Of a stretch of 62,657 nt of DNA, positions 56,979 to 62,657 are shown piece by piece. Made by a program: the position numbers and the translations under genes. The notes under the pieces were generated by a model, which saw nothing but the letters and a program-made list of their open reading frames with translations, did not search any database and was not told the origin of the DNA. Position 1 is the first letter of the stretch; each line of letters starts with the position of its first letter. Source of the stretch: Porphyrobacter sp. SLTP (GTDB lineage: Bacteria; Pseudomonadota; Alphaproteobacteria; Sphingomonadales; Sphingomonadaceae); assembly GCF_009905735.1 (NCBI RefSeq), contig NZ_JAAALE010000017.1, forward strand, positions 1 to 62,657. Reading direction: 5' to 3'.

Positions 56979-59699
56979 ATGTCGACCGGCACGCGCCTGG
57001 CAGGGCTGCTGCTTCTCACCACGTCGCTCACCTTGCCGTCCGTTCTGCACGCGCAGGATGTGCCGCAGGAAGAGGAAGCGGCGCAGGACCCGCTCACCGA
57101 AGCGGCGGAGGGCGAGCCTCCGGCCGAGGATTTGCAAGAGACCGATATCTCGGTTCCCGGCGGCGGGATCATCGTCACCGGACGGCGCAACCGCGATCCG
57201 GCGCGTAACTCAGGTCAGGTGCTCAGCGTGCTGAGCGAAGCCGACATCGCCCGCACCGGCGAAGGTGATATCGCCGGCGCGCTGGCGCGGGTTAGCGGGT
57301 TGTCGCTGGTCGGCAATGGCCGCGTCTTCGTGCGCGGTCTGGGTGATCGCTACTCGCTCGCGCTGCTGAACGGCCTGCCGCTCCCCAGCCCCGAGCCGCT
57401 GAGCCGCGTCGTCCCGCTCGACATCTTCCCCACCAGCGTGATCGCCTCAAGCCTCGTGCAGAAGACCTATTCGGCCAACTTCCCGGGCGAATTCGGCGGC
57501 GGCGTGATCAACCTCACCACCAAAGCGATCCCGACCGAGGACTTCCTCACCATCGGCTTCACCGGCAGCGGTGACACCGAGACGACCTTCCAGAACGGGT
57601 TGACCTATTTCGGCAGCCGCTGGGACACCTTCGGTTTCGACAATGGCAACCGCGACTTTCCGACCGCGCTGCAAGGCCTGATCGCCAGCGGCACCCGCAT
57701 CAATGATGCGCCGATCGACGTGCAGCGCCAGCTCGCCGGGCAGATCATGCCCCTGAACCTCGTCACCTTGCAGAAGAATGACGCGCTGCCGATGAACTTC
57801 AGCGCCAACATCACCGGCGGCGCTTCGTTCGAGGTGGGTGATGGCAATTACCTCGGCCTGATCGCGACCGCCGGGATCACCAACACCTGGCGCAATCGCA
57901 ATGTCACCAGCCAGCAGTTCGGCGATGCCGAAGCGGGCCAGATCCTGTTCGATTCGCGCAACTTCATCACCGACAACAAGGTGCTGGTGAACGGCCTCAT
58001 CGGCATCGGGCTCGACATTGGCGAGCACACCATCCGCTGGACCAACCTCTACATCCGCGACACCCTCAAGACCGCGCGGCTGGCGACCGGCACTGACAGT
58101 TTCACTGACGTTGCCCGCCCGTTCGATTTCCAGACCCAGCAGACCGGCTGGTTCGAACGTCAGCTGATGGATTCGCAGATCGTCGCAGAATTCAACTTCG
58201 ACGCCTTCGAGCTCGATCTGCGCGGCGGCTATGCCCGCACCGATCGTGAAGCGCCGTACAACGCCATTGTCCCCTACATCCGCACCAACATCCCCGGCGA
58301 TCCGTTCGGCGACAAGTACGTGGTCGATGTCGGCGCACAGGTAGGCGGGACCGAGCGGATTCAGGTCGGTTTCGAAGACCTGACCGAAGAACTGTGGTTC
58401 GGCGGTGCGGACGTGACCTTCGAGGTCTCCGACACCCTGTCGCTGACTGCGGGCTATGCCTATTCGGACACAACCCGCCGTTCGCTGTCCTTCATCATTC
58501 GCCCGCTGCTCGGCTCCTCGGCGGAGCTCAACACCGCGCTGCGGGCGCTGGGCCTGCGCCGCCCGGGTGACATCATCAACGGTGCGGTGCTGGCCGAATT
58601 TCCCGATGGCACCCCGTTCTTCAACGTCACCGTGTCCGATCCGACCCCCTTCCCGGTGTTCGATGCGGCGCTGACAGTGCACGCAGGCTACGGGCTGGCC
58701 CGCTTCCGCCCGACCGATCGTCTGAATATCGAGGCGGGCCTTCGCTATGAGGACGGGCTGCAAGTGGCCGCACCCGATCTCACCTTCGGCGGCGGTAATC
58801 TCGCCAACCCGACGCGGATCGCCAACGACTACTTCCTGCCGTCTGCCACAATCACCTGGGAAGCGATCGACGATCTCCAGTTGCGGCTCTCGGCCTCACA
58901 GACCATCGCCCGCCCGCAGTTCCGCGAGCTGGTCGAACAGACCTATTTCGATCCCGAGAGCAACCGCCGTTTCCGCGGGAACCCGTTCCTTCAGGACAGC
59001 GAGTTGATCAACGTCGAAGCGCGCGCCGAATATTACATGGGCGGCCCGAAGAAGGTGAGCCTCGCCGGGTTCTACAAGAAGATCGACAACCCGATCGAAA
59101 ACTTCCTGATCACCGCGCCCGGCATCATCGAGACGAGCTATGCCAACGCGCCCTCAGCCGAGCTTTACGGGGCCGAGCTTGATGCGTCCTACGGGATTGA
59201 TCTGGCCGATTGGGGCGGGTTCTTCGAGACCAAGCAGTTCCTGATCATCGCCAATTACACCTACACCCAATCGAGCATTTCGGTGGGTGCAACTGATCTG
59301 GCCCCGATCCCCGGCGCGACCGGCCAGTTGGCGAGCCAGCTGTTCGACGATGGCTCACCGCTGGTCGGCCAGTCCGACCACGTCGCCAACCTGTCGCTCG
59401 GCATCGAGGATCTCGACAAGGTCCAGCAGTTTACCGTGCTGTTCAACTATGCGAGCGAGCGTGTGACCCTGCGCGGCGGGGCGCTGCCTGATGTGGTGGA
59501 AGACCCCGGCCTGACGGTCGATCTGGTCGCGCGGTCGGCGATCAAGCTGGGCGGCCTGCCGCTCGAATTGTCGCTGGAGGCGCGCAACATCTTCGGGCGC
59601 GACAATTTCGAGTTCCAGGAAGTGAACGGCAACCGCGCCGAGCTGAACACCTTCGATGTCGGCACCAGCTTCGCGATTGGGCTGAAGGCGGAGTTTTGA
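56979..59699 (+). CDS. TonB-dependent outer-membrane receptor, probably phosphate-regulated
   Basis: This is an outer-membrane active transporter of 906 residues. The ATG at 56979 follows GAGGGGG by 9 bases and gives a signal peptide ending VLHAQ; an ATG at 56961 is the alternative. An acidic stretch (about residues 27-50, rich in Glu) precedes the TonB-box-like GGIIVTGRR. The plug contains DIAGALARVSGLSLVGNG and RGLGDRYSLALLNGLP. The barrel ends in Phe (GLKAEF). The plug with LGDRYS is typical of receptors paired with an accessory lipoprotein in sphingomonads (recalled). Substrate unknown. It is coupled to the beta-helix lipoprotein upstream and its Pho-box-like promoter. Confidence 0.87.
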   Translation: MSTGTRLAGLLLLTTSLTLPSVLHAQDVPQEEEAAQDPLTEAAEGEPPAEDLQETDISVPGGGIIVTGRRNRDPARNSGQVLSVLSEADIARTGEGDIAGALARVSGLSLVGNGRVFVRGLGDRYSLALLNGLPLPSPEPLSRVVPLDIFPTSVIASSLVQKTYSANFPGEFGGGVINLTTKAIPTEDFLTIGFTGSGDTETTFQNGLTYFGSRWDTFGFDNGNRDFPTALQGLIASGTRINDAPIDVQRQLAGQIMPLNLVTLQKNDALPMNFSANITGGASFEVGDGNYLGLIATAGITNTWRNRNVTSQQFGDAEAGQILFDSRNFITDNKVLVNGLIGIGLDIGEHTIRWTNLYIRDTLKTARLATGTDSFTDVARPFDFQTQQTGWFERQLMDSQIVAEFNFDAFELDLRGGYARTDREAPYNAIVPYIRTNIPGDPFGDKYVVDVGAQVGGTERIQVGFEDLTEELWFGGADVTFEVSDTLSLTAGYAYSDTTRRSLSFIIRPLLGSSAELNTALRALGLRRPGDIINGAVLAEFPDGTPFFNVTVSDPTPFPVFDAALTVHAGYGLARFRPTDRLNIEAGLRYEDGLQVAAPDLTFGGGNLANPTRIANDYFLPSATITWEAIDDLQLRLSASQTIARPQFRELVEQTYFDPESNRRFRGNPFLQDSELINVEARAEYYMGGPKKVSLAGFYKKIDNPIENFLITAPGIIETSYANAPSAELYGAELDASYGIDLADWGGFFETKQFLIIANYTYTQSSISVGATDLAPIPGATGQLASQLFDDGSPLVGQSDHVANLSLGIEDLDKVQQFTVLFNYASERVTLRGGALPDVVEDPGLTVDLVARSAIKLGGLPLELSLEARNIFGRDNFEFQEVNGNRAELNTFDVGTSFAIGLKAEF

Positions 59700-59729
59700 T
59701 GATCTGGTAGATGCTTCGGCCTCTACCAC

Positions 59730-59764
59730 GCCCGTCGCCTCGCGCTTGATACGGGGCGACGGGC
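59730..59764. terminator. Hairpin between convergent TonB receptor and response-regulator genes
   Basis: GCCCGTCGC and GCGACGGGC form a perfect 9-bp stem with a 17-base loop just after the receptor stop. The T-run is weak (TCTAAT). Confidence 0.55.
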
Positions 59765-59778
59765 TCTAATCCAGTCAA

Positions 59779-60453
59779 TCACCCCAGATCGAAGACATAC
59801 CCCAGCGACCGCACCGTGCGCAGCGGGTTGCCGCCGCCGGCTGATTTGATCGCACGCCGCAGCCGGCCGATCCACACATCCACCGTCCGCTCGTCAATCG
59901 GCGGTTCGCGCTTGCCGAGGCCGCTGATCAGATCCTCGCGGGTCAGCACCCGGTTGGGGTTTTCGGCGAGGAAACGCAGCAGGCGGAATTCATTGGGACG
60001 CAGCACGATCGGTGTCTCGTCCCAGCGCGCCTGAAGCGCCGCCATGTCGATCGTCAGCGCGCCGAGTTCGAACCGCCGGGTCGCATTGCGCTCGGCCCCG
60101 CGCGATTGCAGCGCCAGCACCCGGTCGAGCACGGCGGTGCGCGTCAGCGGCCCGATCACGTAATCATCCGCTCCGGCCCGCAGCGCGCGGCGGCGATCCT
60201 CGGCATCGTCTTCTTCCAGCACCATCGTCACATGCGCATCCGCGGTACGCGCATCGGCGCGCAGTCGGCGGCACAGCTCAAGCCCGGCCAGTTCGGGCAT
60301 GACCCAGTCGACAAAAGCCCACATCGGGCCCTCGACCAGCCGCCGCGGGCCTTCCGGGCCGAGCCGGTCGAAGGTGAAACGCCGCTGATCATGGACGAAA
60401 TCCTCCAGGCTTTCGCCCAGTTCGCCTGTCAGGAAGATATTGACGACATCCAT
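59779..60453 (-). CDS. PhoB/OmpR-family regulator with a degenerate receiver domain
   Basis: This is a DNA-binding regulator of 224 residues. The C-terminal winged helix (about residues 130-224) has the PhoB/OmpR pattern: LRPNEFRLLRFLAENPNRV and TVDVWIGRLRRAI, then VRSLGYVFDL. The N-terminal domain aligns with receivers and keeps the Asp at the phosphorylation site (D49, in FVDWVMPELAG). It lacks the N-terminal acidic pair, has Glu in place of the conserved Thr/Ser (TMVLEEDD), and has Gly where the invariant Lys should be (DDYVIGPL). Phosphorylation control is therefore doubtful. No histidine kinase gene is adjacent. The upstream region carries a tandem repeat with an 11-base period. Confidence 0.85.
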   Translation of the reverse strand: MDVVNIFLTGELGESLEDFVHDQRRFTFDRLGPEGPRRLVEGPMWAFVDWVMPELAGLELCRRLRADARTADAHVTMVLEEDDAEDRRRALRAGADDYVIGPLTRTAVLDRVLALQSRGAERNATRRFELGALTIDMAALQARWDETPIVLRPNEFRLLRFLAENPNRVLTREDLISGLGKREPPIDERTVDVWIGRLRRAIKSAGGGNPLRTVRSLGYVFDLG

Positions 60454-60492
60454 ATTCTGCCAGCCCCGGTTTGATGCGGGAGTGGCGCAGGT

Positions 60493-60510
60493 GTGTGACG
60501 CGTTTGTGAC
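60493..60510 (+). repeat. Tandem heptamer upstream of the atypical regulator
   Basis: GTGTGAC-GCGT-TTGTGAC shows two related heptamers 11 bases apart, 40 bases upstream of the regulator start. It could be an autoregulation site. Confidence 0.35.
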
Positions 60511-60544
60511 TGGATTTCAGTTGTATGTAACAATCGGCACGCAA

Positions 60545-61570
60545 TCACCCGCCGAGCACAGAAACCTTGTCCATTGCGGGCATCGGCATGCCCATGCCGG
60601 TCGGGAACTTGGGGCGGTAGGGCGCTTCAAGTGCGGCGATTTCCTCGCCCGTCAGCACGATATCGAGCGCGGCCACGGCGTCGGCGATATGCTGCGGCTT
60701 GGTCGCGCCGATGATCGGGGCGGCGACTTGCGGCTTGGTGAAATGCCACGCCAAGCCCAGGCTCGCCATCGGTACGCCGCGCCGAGCGGCGAGATCGGCG
60801 AGCGCGTCGATCACCGCGCGGTCCGCCGCGTCCTCCGCTTTGTAGAGCGCCTTGCCGACGACGTCGGTCTCGCTGCGCACCGTGGTCTCGCCGAAGGGCC
60901 GGGTCAGCCGCCCGCGCGCGAGCGGGCTCCACGGGATCACGCCGACACCCTGATCCGCGCAGAGCGGCAGCATCTCGCGCTCCTCTTCGCGGTAGAGGAG
61001 GTTAAGCTGGTTCTGCATCGATATGAACCGCGTCCAGCCGTTCGTCCGCGCGACCTCCTGCGCCTTGGCGAACTGCCACGCATACATCGACGACGCGCCG
61101 ATATAGCGCGCCTTGCCCGCCTTCACGATGTCGTGCAGCGCCTCCATCGTTTCTTCGATGGGCGTCACATCGTCCCAACGGTGGATCTGGAACAGGTCGA
61201 CGTGATCCATGCCGAGCCGCGTCAGCGAATCGTCGATCGCCGCAAACAGCGCCTTGCGCGACAGCCCGCCGCAATTGGGGGCATTGCGCCACACGCCGAA
61301 GGCTTTGGTGGCGACAACGATCTCGTCACGCCGCGCCATTTCCCTGAGGAGCTTGCCCGTGATCTCCTCCGAGGTGCCGCCGGAATAGATGTTGGCCGTG
61401 TCGAAGAAGTTGATCCCCGCCCCAAGCGCCTCACGGAAGAACGGCCGCGCGGCATCCTCGCCCAGCAGCCAGTCGCCGTGCCAGCCCTTGGAGGTGTCGC
61501 CATAGGACATGCAGCCGAGGCACAGGCGCGAAACGGTGAGGCCGGAAGCGCCGAGGCGGGTGAATTGCAT
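60545..61570 (-). CDS. Aldo/keto reductase
   Basis: This is an NADPH-dependent oxidoreductase of the aldo/keto reductase superfamily, 341 residues, cytoplasmic. The catalytic tetrad is visible: Asp in INFFDTANIY with the Tyr following, Lys in VVATKAFG and His in FQIHRWDD. SPLARGRL and the C-terminal IIGATKPQHI belong to the cofactor site. It most resembles the group of small-molecule reductases acting on aldehydes and ketones. The substrate cannot be deduced. The gene is alone, flanked by the regulator and an AT-rich intergenic stretch. Confidence 0.92.
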   Translation of the reverse strand: MQFTRLGASGLTVSRLCLGCMSYGDTSKGWHGDWLLGEDAARPFFREALGAGINFFDTANIYSGGTSEEITGKLLREMARRDEIVVATKAFGVWRNAPNCGGLSRKALFAAIDDSLTRLGMDHVDLFQIHRWDDVTPIEETMEALHDIVKAGKARYIGASSMYAWQFAKAQEVARTNGWTRFISMQNQLNLLYREEEREMLPLCADQGVGVIPWSPLARGRLTRPFGETTVRSETDVVGKALYKAEDAADRAVIDALADLAARRGVPMASLGLAWHFTKPQVAAPIIGATKPQHIADAVAALDIVLTGEEIAALEAPYRPKFPTGMGMPMPAMDKVSVLGG

Positions 61571-61795
61571 CGGTGGAATTCCTTTTCTGAGAGTTGGAAA
61601 GGTTACAAGGGTTACACCGTGTCACCCAGACTTATCGCCATCAAAATAATGATAAATAATGATAATCCGGCAGTTTCTCTAAAGTGACGGATAAAATAAT
61701 TCGCAGAGAAATAGCCTCTCGCCATCAGATCGCCCGGTCGCCATTCTGGCCGCTCCGGCCAATGTAGGAAAGCACCGCGCGCGGGCTTGTGCTCT
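61571..61795. other. 225-bp intergenic region, AT-rich, no gene
   Basis: This contains an AT-rich stretch around 61640-61700 with two ATGATAA repeats, which is likely the promoter region of the aldo/keto reductase, and a small palindrome TGGCCGCTCCGGCCA near 61753. No coding potential is seen. Confidence 0.45.
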
Positions 61796-62539
61796 TCAGC
61801 TGAGCGTCAGCCCCCCATCCACCACCAGCGTTTGCCCGGTGATGTAAGCGCTGAGCGGCGAGGCGAGGAACAGCGCGGCGCCGGCCATGTCCTCGGGCGT
61901 GCCCATGCGGCGCAGGGGGATGGACTTGAGGCTGGCTTCGAGGCGTTCGGGGTGATCGGTGGTGACGGAGGTGAGCTTGGTTGGCACCAGCCCGGGGGCG
62001 ATGCCGTTGACCCGGATGCCATCGCGCGCCCAGGCCTCGCCCAACGTCTTGGTGAGGCTCGCCGCGCCCGCCTTGGACGCCGCATAGGCGGGCGTGCCGA
62101 TTGTCGATTTGAAGGCGGCGACGCTGGAGACGATGATGATCTTCCCCTTCGCCTCGGCCAGCGCAGGGTGGAAGGCGCGGGCGGCGTCCATCACCGAGTT
62201 GAGGTTGATGTCGACCACCGCATCCCAGCCCTCGCGAGTGAACTCCTGCCGCCCGTAGCGGACGGTGCCCTGCGAAAGCACCAGCACATCGACCGGGACG
62301 AGATCAGCCGCCAGCCGGTCGGCGGCGTGGCGATCCATCAGATCGAGCTGGCGGTAATCGAGTCCGGTGAAATCGGCATCCTCGGCTTCGAGGTAGTCGC
62401 CGAAATCGGGCCGGGTGCCGGTGACAACAACGCTCGCGCCCCGCTGGCGGAAGCCGTGGGCGATGCCATTCCCGATCCCGCTCGACCCGCCGATGACGAG
62501 GACGCGCTTGCCGGTGAAGTCGAGGGGGTCGGTCATCAT
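61796..62539 (-). CDS. Short-chain dehydrogenase/reductase
   Basis: This is a classical NAD(P)-dependent SDR of 247 residues with cofactor motif GGSSGIGNGIA near residues 18-28, LSQGT in place of the usual NNAG, catalytic Ser in IVSSVAAF and YAASKAGA. The C-terminal VDGGLTLS is typical of the FabG-like group. The substrate is unknown. The start at 62539 follows GGCGGAGCG at good spacing. The first 28 bases of the gene lie inside the perfect inverted repeat that ends the window, so the start and promoter should be treated with care. Confidence 0.9.
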   Translation of the reverse strand: MMTDPLDFTGKRVLVIGGSSGIGNGIAHGFRQRGASVVVTGTRPDFGDYLEAEDADFTGLDYRQLDLMDRHAADRLAADLVPVDVLVLSQGTVRYGRQEFTREGWDAVVDINLNSVMDAARAFHPALAEAKGKIIIVSSVAAFKSTIGTPAYAASKAGAASLTKTLGEAWARDGIRVNGIAPGLVPTKLTSVTTDHPERLEASLKSIPLRRMGTPEDMAGAALFLASPLSAYITGQTLVVDGGLTLS

Positions 62540-62657
62540 TTTCGCTCCGCCGGTACGGTTAAGCCACTCGTAGCCCCTCCCCTTCAGGGGAGGGGCTACG
62601 AGTGGCTTAACCGTACCGGCGGAGCGAAAATGATGACCGACCCCCTCGACTTCACCG
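62512..62657. repeat. Perfect long inverted repeat reaching the window end (71-bp arms, 4-nt loop)
   Basis: The sequence from 62587 to 62657 is the exact reverse complement of 62512-62582, with TTCA as the loop at 62583-62586. The left arm includes the SDR start codon and first codons, so the right arm is a mirror copy of coding sequence. The centre CCCCTCCCC/GGGGAGGGG resembles the hairpin at 42556. An assembly fold-back at a contig end is the likeliest cause. Confidence 0.9.

Noticed and set aside
1..62657. CRISPR arrays, insertion sequences or prophage genes
   Set aside because: No regularly spaced repeats, transposases or phage structural genes were recognised anywhere in the window.

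Overview
The window is a GC-rich chromosomal segment from an alphaproteobacterium, most likely a sphingomonad (Erythrobacteraceae or Sphingomonadaceae). The reasons are the Caulobacter/Xanthomonas/sphingomonad style TonB receptors, a Caulobacter-type oxidative xylose pathway, flavin-dependent halogenase-like genes sitting in a sugar locus, and a chromosomal VirB-like operon. Taxonomy is inferred from gene content only.

Positions 1 to about 40,600 form a plant-polysaccharide utilisation locus centred on xylan. It contains secreted or periplasmic hydrolases: three GH3, two GH5, two GH43, GH67 alpha-glucuronidase, GH10 xylanase and an SGNH acetylesterase. It also has a TonB-dependent receptor for uptake, an MFS sugar transporter, a LacI-family repressor (XylR-like), and every enzyme expected for the Weimberg pathway. 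Those are xylose dehydrogenase XylB, xylonolactonase XylC, xylonate dehydratase XylD, 2-keto-3-deoxyxylonate dehydratase XylX and 2-oxoglutarate-semialdehyde dehydrogenase, so D-xylose would be oxidised to 2-oxoglutarate. Four near-identical 14-bp palindromes, consensus TGKTAGCGCTAYCA, lie in the control regions of the GH43/xylX, GH67/GH3, TonB receptor and MFS/aldehyde dehydrogenase units. They tie the locus into one regulon. A fifth, imperfect copy precedes the repressor gene.

Inside the locus (29.2-36.3 kb) are four halogenase-family flavoproteins and a JmjC-like cupin. Three of the flavoproteins keep the halogenase signature residues. The fourth (33265-34740) has lost them.

From 40.6 to 46.3 kb are housekeeping genes: rlmJ, tRNA-Arg(UCU), a YhhQ-type queuosine-precursor transporter, ppx and ppk1. 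From 46.4 to 54.4 kb is a compact VirB-like operon, read leftward in the order virB1-2-3-4-6-9-10-11. It has no virB5, virB7, virB8, virD4 or relaxase. A Pho-box-like tandem repeat precedes it.

From 54.6 to 60.5 kb are a small TPR protein, a lipoprotein/TonB-receptor pair with its own Pho-box-like promoter element, and a PhoB-like regulator whose receiver domain has lost most phosphorylation residues. The most unusual hypothesis from this window is a phosphate-responsive, reduced VirB apparatus next to a Pho-controlled receptor pair and the polyphosphate genes.

The window ends with an aldo/keto reductase and an SDR. The SDR start codon lies in a perfect inverted repeat (71-bp arms, 4-nt loop) that runs to the last base and is probably an assembly artefact.
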